Origin: Caenorhabditis elegans
Taxonomy: Eukaryota; Nematoda; Chromadorea; Rhabditida; Rhabditidae
Direction of reading: 5' to 3'
DNA length: 64,000 nucleotides
Assembly (NCBI RefSeq): GCF_000002985.6
Contig: NC_003280.10
Location: 5,762,501-5,826,500, forward strand
The stretch's first letter is position 1; each line of letters begins with the position of its first letter. This document shows positions 11,669-24,806 of this stretch, one piece after another. Below the pieces are notes generated by a model that was given only the letters and a program-made list of their open reading frames with translations, did not search any database and was not told where the DNA came from. Both the position numbers and the translations under genes were made by a program.

Positions 11669-14600
11669 TCTGTTTAAAATATTTTGTTGTGAATAAGGTG
11701 AAATGTTATAATATCAGAATGAGAGGTAATGGTTCCCAAAAGGAATGCTCAAGTCCCACCCCTTTTGCTCTTCGATCAGTGCTCGCGCGGACCACCAACC
11801 GGAAGAAGCTCCACCCTTTGTGAAGAGGGTGTCGGGGAAAGAGGGGTTACTGTAGGATCAAATGAAACAGATATATCCAGAGATAGTAGTAGAAGGAAAA
11901 GAAAAAATAAGAGACTGTGAGAAAACATTGAGTAATTTGGTAATAATCAAGTGGGTGTATAACAAGGCACTATATTTAGGAATGTTGAAAATATACGGTA
12001 ATCAAATAGTTTTAAATCGAAAAAAACTGGATAAACTGCTCTTTGCTTAATCGCCTATAACTCGACAGTATGTCGCAACGTTTCAACCAACTTTAGCAAG
12101 TTATCGCAAAAGTTGCAAAAGTTAGGTAAAGCTGGTTAAATTTTGGATGATCCCAAAAATGAGCACTGAAAAACTACCGAAAGTTGGCTAAACTTGGTTA
12201 AAAGCTTCTAGCCTTTCTTGAGAAGGTGTGGCGAGTTTCTGATAGTGAGTAGGGACTATCAAATCAAATAAGCCACTTGACCTGCATTTTGTTTTAGGCC
12301 ATGGTTGCCATATTTCAAAATTCCGGAGTTGAAAAATGGTGACGCTTGGAGATATGCATTTTCAAAAACTGTACCCACAAAACATTGAAACTTTAATTTT
12401 GTTCAAAAAATGTGAACACATTCCTATCCTGCTGCAAGTAGCGCAACTTCTCTCAAGATTTGAATGGAAGTTATGGAATCAATATCATCACCATATGCCA
12501 AATCACGAGCCATCAATCACCTGCCAACCACCACAACAAGAAATTCTTAGAATAAAATTGAAAGTGTTTTCAATAAAGTTTACATCTTACTAGATTCGCG
12601 TACACACCAATTTTAGAGGCTGCAATTTGAAATCGTGTGCTCTCTAAACATCAGAATAATTACAAGTTTGCCACAAAAGCATCGGGCCTAACCGCGTAAT
12701 AATCACAAGGTATCATGACAAATAACTAGTAGAGATTGAGATGCTAATTTAAATTACCGCAAAACGTATTAAAGAGGCTAAGGAAGGGTATGCTAACAAC
12801 AATAATCATAACATATGGAGAAGAGTGTTGGTTGTGGACACCCCCTTGTAATTAGAATTTGCGAATGCAAAAGCTCATGCTTGTGTTTTGATTGGATTTC
12901 GGCATGGCCTTTTACACATTAAATATGAAAATAGGTAATCTGTGATAGAGAAGAGAACGGGTGTACTTCTGAACAAGTGTATTACAAGAGAGCTCAAGTA
13001 AAATTTGTAAGCATGGGGTTGAGCGTACATTTTCGAAGTAGTGATCGCGAATTTAACGTCCAAGAACAGATACATAAGAACCACAAATTTCCTGGTTTGG
13101 TGCAAAATTTAACTTAATTACCAATGAATTCTGGAGATAACAGATACACTCTGGCACACTCCAAAACGTTATAATAACCTATGCAGATCTATCAGAAAAC
13201 GTAGACACCTCGTGTAAAAATGAACCTGTTTCCTGTCTGAATTCTACTGAACAGCTGAAATTGTCTGGAACATTAACTGTAAAAACATTGAATAAGATTA
13301 ATTGTTCATTGGTGAGCTCGCCAGGGAAAGTCGTCGTTGAGACTTTGAATAACGAAAATTTTGAAAACATTGCTCTGAATGAGCACCCGACATCGATTAA
13401 TTTGAGAAATTCACATCCCGAATATCATTTGAACTCTGACTTTGAATATCTTGAAGAGTAACTTTTCTAACCTTTTTCCTATAATATACGCAAAATGGTT
13501 CAAATAACCTAAATTGTCAACGACTTCTTTCAAAATTATATCGGCATACAAAATTTTTGAGAAAGTCCTATGAAACTAGGCTTTTTGTGAACATTTTTGA
13601 ATCCACTTGATCGTGTACCATTTTTATTAGAAGCCGTCAATAATCAGTTTTACAACTCACTATTACAACTCACTAACTCAGTATTTTGTTTCAGTGTTTT
13701 CATGCACATCTTCATTTTCTGGTGAACTCCATGAGAAAGTTGGAAAACCGTGAAGGTCGAAAAAATTGTGAAAATGCGCAAGGAATTTAAGAAAAAGTTA
13801 GATAAACTTGCGAGAAAATTTACTCTACTAACAATATCACAGCGTTTTCATCTGTTTCAACTTCAATTGTTTTTCAGTCATGTGATAAAATTTCGAAAAA
13901 ACATGCAACATTTAATAAACTGATTTCATTTATTCATCATCTAAAAACATTTTGCCACCCAGTGCACTCAACGCAGATGTTTTCTTTGCTTCCTGGTATT
14001 AAGAAACACTTTATATCCTAATTCTACAGTAAGATTGTTTTGCAGGTGTGACATATTAGTCTCTACTAATGTGTACTAGCTCTTCCCTTAGTTTCATCTA
14101 TCCTCTTCACGCGATTACTGTAAACAAGAAGCATTGTGATGCTTTTGTGCTCAATATGCTCAATGGAGAAAATGATGGGATGAATATAAATACATATTTA
14201 TGTAAACGATGATGATGATTTGTTGAAAAGAAATTGAAGAAGCCACTGAAGGTGTTGAGAGCATCTGTGTGCATTTTCGGCTCTTCACAATAATTGTTTT
14301 CGATTTCAACTCAAGAGGCAAAGGTTGTGAATGTAATATGTCTCTGTCAAATATGATTTACAAAATATGTTCAGGGAAAAAAGAAGTTAAGGACCTGGGG
14401 GTCTTGAATATTCCGGTTCAAATCGTGGATTCTAGGAAAATAAATGAAAAAAAAAAGTAATTTATTCTTTGTTACGAACCAAAAGTTAACAGATAAATTC
14501 CTTTGTTTTAAGCCAAGTCGGCCAATTCCGCGAGCAGGTTTACAAGTTGAAATGTCTGAAGTTTATTTTTTGCCAGAACCGCATTTTTCCAAATTTTAAA

Positions 14601-15530
14601 CATTCGAGCAATCACATATTGGAAACAAGGAAATTTCAAAATAAATTTTCAACTGCTTAATTAGTTAACAATCAATTTTCTACATTTTTATATAAGTCTC
14701 AGAAATACGCACCAATTTTCTGCTCATACACAATTCAATAAAGAAAATTATTTTGAGATTTTTTTTAATTAAGAAAAATGATAATTTTCAAACTAACTAA
14801 CAAATATACTTCAGATTCTTTATTTGAATTTTTATTTTGTTAAAATGAACTGGTTTAATGAAAAACCCAATATGAATACCTCTAGGTAATTTTTTTTCCA
14901 GAAAAATAAGTGAATGTCTTCTTTTCTATTTTCCGGTTACTCTTTCACACCCCGATCCAATACCATAATCCGCGTAAGACTGCACCTGTAATCCCATTGA
15001 AGTAGGTGTCAGAATACAGTTGATTCCACACCTCTTTTCTGAATTCCACCGACAGTGTCTGTTGACACCACTTCATTATCTTCCAATTGCACAATATTTG
15101 AAACAAACTCCCATTATGTAAACACTGAACAGGTGTTCACAACAAGACTGTGAGAAGAAGGACGTATTAGGTCATAATGGACATATACAGGGCAAATAGA
15201 TGGCATCCCGGAAGGCATTGACAGGGATAAGGAAATAAATATAAGGCTTTTGATATTTTCAATTACCATAGCGACAGCAATTAATTATCTTGCTTTAATC
15301 AATTTGTGAAAAATCACTTTGACAGTGTATATCTCAAATGTCTTTAGTTTAATCAAAATAAATTTAACTGATGAAATACGCCCGAAATCTTTCTCCACAC
15401 TTTTCCAGTTGAAAATCTTTTTGAAATAAAAACCAAAGGCAATTAGGATATGAGTTATCAAAGGAGAATAGTGAAGGTGTATTACCAACACAGGTTATAC
15501 TCATATGCAATTCCTGTTAGAGACAATACA
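11669..15530. other. Gene-poor region between dmd-5 and the inverted repeat
   Basis: No intact gene is seen. The part next to dmd-5 is presumably its promoter. A coding-like but broken stretch at 12757-13461 is listed separately. The frame at 14269-14460 (+) is not supported by splice context. Confidence 0.4.
12757..13461 (+). pseudogene. Possible decayed coding sequence, family unknown
   Basis: Several plus-strand stretches have protein-like composition but do not form one gene. From about 12757 a frame reads through residues such as KRIKEAKEGYANNNN and RRVLVVDTPL. It hits one stop (TAA near 12849) and continues in the same frame to about 12930. A second frame covers about 12934-13119, and a third is open from about 13142 to the stop at 13459-13461 (about 107 codons) without a usable early ATG. 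No splice pattern joins them in phase. This could be a pseudogene, or chance open frames; I do not recognise the family. Confidence 0.25.
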
Positions 15531-17090
15531 TTATTATTTTATACAGTATTTATAAAAGTTGTTTTTTACAATTAAATAGCTAGACAATGCCACATTCTAA
15601 ATTTACCTCAATAAAATAATACCTGCCAGCAAAAGGTGCAAGCCAAGGCTCGGTGGTCCACAAAACTTCCTAAACTCGAAAAACTGCGTATATTTAAACT
15701 GACGTATCTTAAAAAGAACAAGTTTAGACAACAAATGTTTAACTAACAAAATAATTAGAAATATTTTATCTTTCTTCTGCATTACTTTTCGTAGCAAAAA
15801 ACCTATCATTCATTGAGTTGCACAGAGTCAAAGCCATTATTCCAAAATTTACAGAAAATTTTGAGAACTCTTTTGTTTTAGCCTTTATAACTCAACTTTC
15901 ATTAAATTTCAGAAGATAAAATTTGCTGAATTGTGAGTGAAAAATATTTCTCCATATTTTATCAGTTTTAAGTTTTTTGATATTTTCATGTTCCGCCAAG
16001 TTACAGACCGTTTTTCGAAAAAATCCAATTTCGCTCATAAAACTCTTCATATCCAACGTATCGACTTGAAATTTTGAAAAATGATCACTTTTTTGAGGTC
16101 TCTACAATGTCCTAAAAAATCTTTCAAAAAACACCGTCCATCTCCAAAATCGTCCTCCGCTCCGAAAAATGAAATCGGACTTTTGCTTTTCGAAAAATGG
16201 GTTCACGTAAAATGCTTTTTATTTACATTAAAACAATTGAAATACTGAGCAAATTACCAAATAATTACACGTGAGAATTAAAATTATGTTCTTTTTGTTT
16301 AATTTTTAGGTCATTTCAGAGAAGAAATCACCTAACATAAAAGAAACATGAAATTCGTAAATAGCGTGTTCTCAGCTTTCTAAAAATATATTTTTCGACC
16401 CAAATATCCCAATTTCATTTTTTGGTCATTTTCCGAAAGGCAAACATCCGATTTCATTTTTCGGAGCGAAGGACGATTTTGGAGATGGACAGTATTTTCT
16501 GAAAGATTTTTTAGGATATTGTAGAGACCTCAAAAAAATGATCATTTTTCAAAATTTCAAGTCGATACGTTAGATATGAAGAGTTTTATGGCGGAAATTG
16601 GATTTTTTCAGAAAACGGCCTATAACTTGGCGGAACATGAAAATATCGAAAAACTTAAAACTGAAAAAATATGGAGAAATATTTTTCACTCACAATTCAA
16701 CAAATTTTATCTTCTGAAATTCAATGGATGTTGAATTGTGGCGGGTACAGCGAAAGAGTTCTCCAAAAGTTTTCGTGATTTTTGGAATAATGGCTTTGGC
16801 TCTGTGTAACTCTACAAATAATTAACGTATTAAAATAAAAATTAATTTATTAAAAAGAAAACATATTTCTGATCATTTTGTTATTTAAACATTTGTTTTT
16901 TGGACTTGTATTTTTAAGATGTGTTAGTTTAAAGATACGCAGTTTTGCGAGTTTAGGAAGTTTTGTGGACCACCGAGCCTATTACCTTTTGCTGGCAGGT
17001 ATTATTTTAATGAGGTAAATTTAGAATATGTCATTGTCTAGCTATTTAATTGTAAAAAACAACTTTTATAAATGTTGTATAAAATAATAA
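15531..17090. repeat. Large imperfect inverted repeat (fold-back element)
   Basis: The left arm (15531 to about 16205) is matched in reverse complement by the right arm (about 16430 to 17090), with a spacer of about 220 bases. Examples: TTATTATTTTATACA at 15531 mirrors the end at 17090, ACCTGCCAGCAAAAGG near 15622 mirrors CCTTTTGCTGGCAGGT near 16986, and GAGTTGCACAGAGTCAAAGC near 15815 mirrors GCTTTGGCTCTGTGTAACTC near 16794. The arms carry substitutions and small indels. Beyond the outer ends the flanks are unrelated. No transposase frame is present, so this is a non-autonomous palindromic element or an old inverted duplication. Confidence 0.85.
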
Positions 17091-19712
17091 AAAGTCTCGC
17101 TATACTTTTATATTCTCATGAACGAAAATTAAAACGGGTAGTCAAGAAGCAAAGTAGTCAATAATTTTAGAGTCAATGAGAGATTGCTCAAAACTTGACT
17201 ATTCCACTTTTATCTAATCCTTAACCTCATTTGATTAAATGGAAATTTTCTTTTTTTTTAATCTTAATGCGACAAAAACCGACGACCAGCAATTATCTAA
17301 TTTGTGCTCTTTGGTTTGTTTAACCATAGGGCAACTCTAATAAAACTCTAATTTCCAACTTCAATTACATTCTAACAAATACCCCCCATTTCTCTCTTTT
17401 CCAAATGGGCAAGAGTACTTGTGAATTCATCTCTGGGAAATGCAGGCGTCGTCGTCAATTGGACCACCCCAGTACCACCAGCACACTGGAACCACGACCA
17501 TAGAACCGCTCTTCTTCTCTTCTTATTCAGCTGCTCAGTGACCTCATCGTTGTCGCCAAATGTCTGAATCTCTTCGTCTTTTATACTATTTCTCGAGTCG
17601 GTGCATTGAGTACTCTTTCTCTCTTTTTGCTTTGCGAGCAACTGGAGGAAGAAGCACAGCCAGTCACTCTCTCTATCCCATCTCGACTCTTTTTCCATCT
17701 CTTTTTCACTTAAATCTCTCATTTCAATACACTTTCTAACTTTTTTGTCTGTTATCTAATCATCGATTATTCATGGAGAAAATCACTGAAAATGGAAGAA
17801 GAGGTGGTTCTGAGATAACTGAAAAACTTAGTAAATAACATGTTGATTCTGTGTGTCATAAGGGCTCACCAGTAGGACGATTATACTAGATACATAAGAG
17901 AGTGGAGAAGATGAAAAAGAAATGAAAATAGAACTACTGATCTTTGGAACTTTTTTGGGTTTGTTTGAAAAAAGGAGCTCAGCCGCTTTGTTGAAGTTCT
18001 TTTTGAAATTTTTTGGTTCTATGAACTTTGTCTTTCTTTCTTCAACTTGTACGATAAGATTAGTAGGCTCACGTCAAAGTTATGACATTTTCTAAACGTT
18101 TTTTCAACTATTTGAAACAGGAATTTACATATTTTGGATGATGAACAATAATATTTCAAACCAAAAGCTATCGTGGTTACGAGGCACGTCGACTGTGCCA
18201 CTTACCTTTTTGAACATTTTAAAGTGAGATATAGGACGTTGTACTCAATCTATCGTGCTAATTGATTTATTAAATATTCACCAAATACTTATTTTTAAGT
18301 TTGAAGGTTGTTCTGGCACATTGGGGTCGTTGTGCATGAATTGAACATTTTCAGCAGGTTAAAATTTCTAAACATTGCAAACAGGTAAGAAAATCCCCAT
18401 TTTAATTTTTGGGATGCTTTTTTTCAAAGTTTTAAATTTTTCTAGTTTTTGTTGCTTTCAAAAACCTAGAAGCCTTGAACTTCGATCTTGAAATCTCTGA
18501 AATTCTAGGTTTATCTACCATTTTTCATAATATCCCAACGTATTTTTCCATTCTTTCCCCATCATCCAATCCATCTAAAACCTTTTTTCTTCAATTGTTT
18601 TTTCTATAAATTCTCCAACTTTTCAATTTTATTTTCCCCTCCAATCCATTGTTTTTTTGTGTCCAGCTCATCCGTCATTTCGTCATATTTTCTTCCCTAA
18701 AAACTTTACACCTGTCCCTTATTTTTTTTTTAACTGAGCCGACTGGACCATTATGTCAACAAGTATTTCTGCTTGGAGAAGAAAAAACATCGAATGCATT
18801 GGGTCACAACTATACGTAAAAAGTCTTGAGCAACAAGTGAAAAAAACTGAAAAACAAAAGGATTTCTATGGATTTTCCTGAATTATTCATTCCGTTCCTT
18901 GGGAAAAATTCGAATAGCGTCATGTTTTTGCATATACTAGCAGAATATTCTTTGATCTAAAAACCTATAATTTTTAATTCTAGATTTGTGATTATTTCTC
19001 TGAAAATTTAAGCCGAAACTTTCGAAACGGACATCACCACGAACAATTTCTGTAGAAAATACAATTCATCTATGGTTTTTTCATCTCTGTTCTTCAAATA
19101 AAAAGCTCTTTTCATGATTAATACATGTCCTCCTCTAAATCCTCTATGATCTCGAATGTACTGAGCTCATTTGTTTGCTCTTTTTGCCCTCATCATATAC
19201 ATAAATATCGAATAACATCTTATTCCACTCACATCATGCTTTCTTTCTAACCCTGACTCATTCTTCACTTCTCCTGCTCGCATTAATGTTGAATGTGTAA
19301 GAGAATCCAGCTCAAACGGTGAGAAAAGTGAGGAATTCCCATATAATCCGATGTTTGCGTCTATACTCTTTCTCTTTTTTTTCTTCACTGATCTCAAATT
19401 TTTATTTGTTTTGTTTTTTTGCCATCGTTCTTACTCCGTTACCATCTCTTTTTTTCCTCGAAAACAGAATTTGCTTCGTCGAGCCCAATCGAGTCATCCA
19501 TTTTTTGCTATGTTCTGCTCTCTTATTTCCTTCCTCTTGTGCTTGTTCCGAAAAAGCGACGCAAAAGGCTCATCTTCGCGTGTTTGTGCTTGTTTTTGTG
19601 CATTCCTTCCTGAACTCCCAAAGGAGATCGTCGCGGGGATCCGGGAAATGTTAGGGTCGAGATTTGCTGTTCGATCAACGAAACCTGCTTTGAGCAATGA
19701 GCGAAGAAAATT
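17091..19712. other. Intergenic region without a supported gene
   Basis: AT-rich, with pyrimidine-rich tracts at 17370-17720 and 19370-19560. The open frames there (17372-17722 on minus, 19319-19812 on plus) are driven by these tracts, lack splice context and look spurious. Confidence 0.4.
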
Positions 19713-19782
19713 GTATCGACCGGGAATCGAACCCGGGCCGCCCGCGTGGCAGGCGAGCTTTCTACCACTGAACCACCGATGC
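19713..19782 (-). tRNA. tRNA-Gly (anticodon GCC)
   Basis: The minus strand reads GCATCGGTGGTTCAGTGGTA at the 5' end. It has an A box, anticodon loop CTGCCAC (GCC) on a CTCGC/GCGGG stem (one G-T pair), and B box GGTTCGATTCC. Length is 70 nt before CCA. The acceptor stem is not perfect: 5' GCATCGG against 3' TCGATAC gives a C-A mismatch at pair 2-71 and a G-T wobble at 7-66. It is either a variant copy of the abundant Gly-GCC gene or one beginning to decay. Confidence 0.88.
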
Positions 19783-20447
19783 GACAAGAAATTTAACTCT
19801 AATAGACATTGATATAACGCATGAGCCTTGGTCTAGCATCCGGTTTGCGAAGCTTTATTCCTCCATTAATAGATTATTAGAACAACTGCTTGTCGTAGAG
19901 GCATCAAAGATTAACTTGGAAAACAAAGGGGGATTTATAAATTTATAAACAAAACTGTATCTTTTTCTATCTCATTCTGTTTCCGTTTTCCTCACGAGAT
20001 TGATTCTAATAATATTATTTTCCAGATCACTATCACATCGTCTAAATCTCTCACTCACCCACATACTTCTGCTTCTGAATGTCGTCAGAAGTTCCCACAG
20101 TTGCCACGTCATCTGCAGCACCGCCTTCAGAAGGAAGCAAATTCCTCTCATTCAGCGTTTGACAGACTGTGTCTCTGCCATTGACACACTCTTCACGCTG
20201 TTCATTTCTCTGTGTCCTCCATTGATTTTCAACTGAAGGCTAGATACGAGAAAGGGGGTTTCCCCGCGCGTTGCTGCCGCTCGCTCTGGGAATTCTCGTG
20301 CATTTCAATTTTCCCTCGGTTTTTCATTGACATTGACATATTCAGCCTGGGAAGCTAGCTCCTGGTGTCTCGAATAATATTATTTTTCACCTGGTGAGTG
20401 AGAATCGATCATTGAACACACGAACACCATTAGACCCTTTAGGTATC
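19783..20447 (+). other. Upstream region of the SLC22-type transporter gene
   Basis: No coding feature is supported. This probably holds the promoter and 5' leader of the transporter gene. A short frame at 20000-20236 has no homology or splice support. A frame upstream of the transporter start (from 20394) begins with GTG and is not needed. Confidence 0.35.
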
Positions 20448-23400
20448 ATGTCAGCTACAACAGAAGAGAAAAAGTTCCTTATCACCCCTATCAATTTATC
20501 AGATCTTGATACTTCACCTGGAGCTCATGCCAATCATACATATGAAGGTAGTGATCCAGAAGAACCTGAAGAAGTTGATATTCACATTCCAAATGATACA
20601 CAAAGTCTTTGTGTATCAACTGGAAGAGATGAAGATGAAGGAAGATCCATTACACCAAATAATATGGCATATGAGTTCATTCCATTGATTTACAGGTAAG
20701 ATCTAGAGTATTAAACGGTGTTTCAGAAAATGAAATGTGTGAATGAAATCTGTAAGGGTTACTGTAGTTTCTAAAAACTCATCCAAGGGTTTACTTTTAT
20801 TTTCGAGTATTTTATAATTCTAAATTCTGACTCTAGACGCTAGTAATCTTGTTCTCTAGAAATTGACATTGTACCTTAAATATTTTTAAATTAGAAGTTC
20901 ATAAACCACAAGAACCCTATTTTTTATTAAAAACACATTAGAAGGTGATCATAAAGAATAGTTGTATCACCTTATGTCCTTTATTAGTATTGCCCAACTT
21001 TGACAGTTTATGTCTCAATTGTCGTTTGTTCTACACAAAAATTGTCAACTGAAAAAATATTTTTAATTCTATTTCTATTATTTTGTAACCAAAATATAGG
21101 CTCTCAAAGTAAAGTAGTCGGGTGCAATTCTATAAAAGGAAATATGGTAATTTTTTCGAACAGTGAAGTTCATTTACTCCCACTTAACCTTACATTTTAA
21201 GTGAACCTGCTCTGTTCAACATGCCGGATATCTCATATAATCTTCACAAATCATTTGCTGCAAGTGACACTTTGCTTCCTCATATGAGAGTCGTCGCTGA
21301 TGAAATGAGAAATACTTCTGCATCAGTTACAGCTGAACCAGAACCATCCGTATCTCATGCTCCAAGTGTTCTCACAGTTACAGCACCCGAAGATCGGAAT
21401 ATGTATCAATCAGACATTTCTATGTACGGGTAAGTACTAACCCGGATGAACCAATGCTAATCTGGAATGAGTCAATGCTTTGAGCCTTTACAACCCAACC
21501 GTTTTTTTTTTGCTTATTAACTCAGATTTGCTGTTCAGGTGGTAAAGTTTATATTTTCAGTCGGCAAGGTCATAAACCTTCGTTTTCAACTCGAGAAATC
21601 CGCGAACAACATCAGAAAGTACAACAAATATATCGAGATGTAAACAAAAAAGAGCGAAAAGAAGGAAAACCGACGGATCCGATTGACTTTGAAGGAATTC
21701 TTAACATAATCGGTGGATGTCGATGGTGGCAGATTTGGATTTATGTGTTGATTGCACTTCAACAAATTCCACATGCAATGTTCAATTTAAATGTGGTTTA
21801 TATGATGTATGATCCGGAATTTCAATGCATGGTAAGCAGATGTGCTTTGCGATTGGGCATCGGGGAATTAGTAGACTTCCGCTTTTTGATGAAGTTGTTG
21901 ATGATAAGGTTTCCTAGCATTAGGTTTTCATGAACAACATGCTTGGTCAAGCTTATCAAAAGATCATTGTTATGGGAAACGGGCTTCTGAAATGATTTGA
22001 ATAATGTAATAAGCTCTCATTCAATAGATTGCAAGTTCAAAACTTTTCAATTTATATTGATATCAGAAATTTTAGATGGTGCATTTTAAATCTATAAATC
22101 GGTGGGGAGAAGTTACTTGCTACTATTAAAGCTTTACAAAAACTGATAAAAAAATGTGGCACTTATTTTCTAGATTAACATTTTTAATTGCTCAATATTA
22201 TGATTCACTTGAACATGTCTAGTATAGACTAAAGTAGGTTACATTTACTGATATTGATCTATTGTAAATTAAATGTGAATCCGTTTCATGGGCGCTTATC
22301 TTTTAAAAATTCGCGATTTTTATCTGCTAACCTTCATGTAAAGATGGCACGAGGATATCACATGTTTGTAAGACATCCATGAAAATTAAAAAATTTTTGC
22401 TCATCTTGATATTAGTAAAAAATGCTCCAAAAATATTCAGGTACCTGGTTTCAATGACACAAACGACACAACCATCTCCTCTCATGGACCATACCTTTGG
22501 GGTGTTGATGACATTAAAAACATATCCTTTGTATTCCCAAATGCAAATTCTGATGGAGCCTACCAACGGGATTCTGTAAGTTTTTATATTTAAAACCATC
22601 ATTATCCATTTTTTACAGTGTTACTTTTATGAAAGATCAGAAGAACGATACCGACAACTCCGTAGAATGCCTTTAGAAACTGCCATGAGTGAAGCATGGA
22701 AAGATGTCGCGCCAAAGAAAAAGTGTCAAGCTTATCATTTTGAGAAAGACGTAAGATTTTCAAACTATATATTATTGAAATCTTCCATTTTCAACCTTTC
22801 AGGTTATGGTAGAAACAATCGTAACAGATTTCAATTTGGTATGTGACAGTTGGTTCGCAAAAGGTCATGCACATATGTTCTATTCAATTGGATATCTTCT
22901 AGGATGTGTTCTTGGTGGAATTGCCAGTGATAAGTAAGATCTCCATTACACATTTGCAGTTTTATACTCATGTTTTTTTAGAATCGGCCGAAAACCAACA
23001 ATAATAGGCTTTGGAATACTTTCATCAATGCTCGGAGTGTTCCTTCCTTTTAATGATTATTATCCAATGTTTCTTCTGATTCGATTATTATCTGCAATTT
23101 GCAATGAAGCAGCTGATTTAGCAGCTTACACATTGTGCATGGAAATCACAGGTTTGATGGATGTTATATGTGATTTATTTATAATCTTCTGATTTAGGAA
23201 CCAAATATCGTGCGATGGTTGGATCAATGTTACAAGCTCCTTGGGCCCTTGGATATGCTCTCCTTGCACTTATAGCTTATTTAACAAAAAGTTGGAAAAC
23301 CATCCAGGTTTTGAAATATGGTGTTAATTTCGAAATTAACATATTCCATTCAGGTTATTGCGGCAGGACTTCACTTCATGTCAATCATATTTATTTGTTC

Positions 23401-24806
23401 AATTCCGGAATCTCCTCGATGGCTGATGGTTCAGAATAGAGTTTCAGAAGCAGAAGAAGTTATAAGAAAAGCGTGTAGAGAACCTCCATTCCCATTTAAT
23501 ATGTGCACAACTTCAAAATGTGGAAACTTGCCATCCGATTTGGAATTAGTTTCGCATCGGGAGAGGAAATTAAACAAAAAGGTACAGTTCTTTCTTGAAA
23601 TTGTATACCCGGTATATCGAGAGTTCCTGAACTTCTAGTCACGAAAAAAAAAATAATAAAAATAAATTTTAAATAATAATTTTCAGAACGGTGGTAAAAT
23701 AGGATTCCTCGACCTGTTCACAATGAAAGAACTGCGTTATCGAACAATATCCGTGTGCATTGTCTTTATGGCAACTGCTCTTGTGTATTATGGGCTTGTT
23801 ATGGCTCTATCAGACCAGTCCGCACCTGGAAGAACTCTCTTCACTGGTTATTTCCATTTGAATAACGGAATTGCTGGAGCAATTGAAATTCCAACATTGT
23901 TTGCGTGTGTCTGGATGATGCAGTTGGGCAGGAAAAAGTATGCATTTTTATATTTTCAAAAAAGATATGTAACTTGTTTTCACAGAGCTCTAATGTTAAC
24001 ACTGATAACTTCTGGTTTGTTCATCATTGTTGCAATGCTCTCAATGGTTTCTGGCCACTACATGTTAGCTCTGGCATTCATGTATTTTGGAAAGATAGCT
24101 GTACAAGGAGCATTTAATATTCTCTATATATTTACAAGTGAACTATATCCAACTGTTGTTCGTAACACTGCAGTTGGTGTCACTTCAATGGTGGCTCGAT
24201 TTGGATCTGGATTATCGTCCTACATTGCTCTGTTGTCAAACATTTCTCTACCAATCGTTCCAATGATTATTTTCGCTGTGTTCTCATTGTTTGCTGGAAT
24301 GTTGGTGTTCGTATTACCAGAAACTAGTGAGAAGCCACTACCGGAAACATTAGATGTAAGTTCAATAAAGGATTAAAAAAAATTCCTTTTTTTTTCTATT
24401 TTCTAGGATGCTATCAACTTCCTGGAACCTACCAAACAAGTAAACTGCATGATGGGGCGTTTTGGTGTGTTTGGTCATCAAAAAATGACAAAAAGCATTA
24501 GTTTGACGGAAAATCCCAGCACCAATGATATTGCCGAGTAAGTTTTGGACTGGTGATTTCAGTATTTAAATTTTCTGTTCCAGTTTAAAACCATTGAGTC
24601 GACGATCGTCGGCTATAACAAGAAGGATGACGGAACGGGCAAGCGTAATTTATTCAAGAAATGCTAGTTGAATCTTTAAAAGTTTTCATTTTAATTAATT
24701 TAATTATTTTCAGGCGAGTCGTACAAATTCAATAGTACAAGATATTCAAGATATTCAAATTCCATCGGACTTCAAAATGCCCGATTTGGTATCCACCGAC
24801 GAGTAA
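20448..24806 (+). CDS. SLC22-type organic cation/anion transporter (major facilitator)
   Basis: Fourteen exons join in phase to 852 codons: 20448-20695, 21202-21429, 21561-21831, 22441-22575, 22619-22750, 22803-22933, 22982-23151, 23198-23307, 23354-23581, 23687-23937, 23986-24355, 24407-24537, 24584-24644 and 24714-24806. SLC22 hallmarks follow each other in order. There is a first membrane span after an FEGILNIIGGCRWWQIWIYV lead-in. A large glycosylatable extracellular loop (NDTNDTT, NISF) contains several Cys. Motif DFNLVCDSW and the MFS motif GGIASDKIGRKP come next, then the SIPESPRWLM motif after span 6, a second six-span half, and FTSELYPTVVRNTAVG. Family members move organic ions across the plasma membrane. 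Unusual are the acidic N-terminal extension of about 170 residues and the long Ser/Arg-rich C-tail. Possibly B0252.3 (recalled, unverified). Confidence 0.9.

Noticed and set aside
17372-17722. 116-codon minus-strand open frame
   Set aside because: Created by a purine-rich minus strand (pyrimidine tracts on plus); no splice context, no recognisable domain.
19319-19812. Overlapping plus-strand frames of 111 and 153 codons
   Set aside because: Pyrimidine-rich tract giving Phe/Leu/Ser-rich translations; the longer one runs through the tRNA-Gly gene in antisense.
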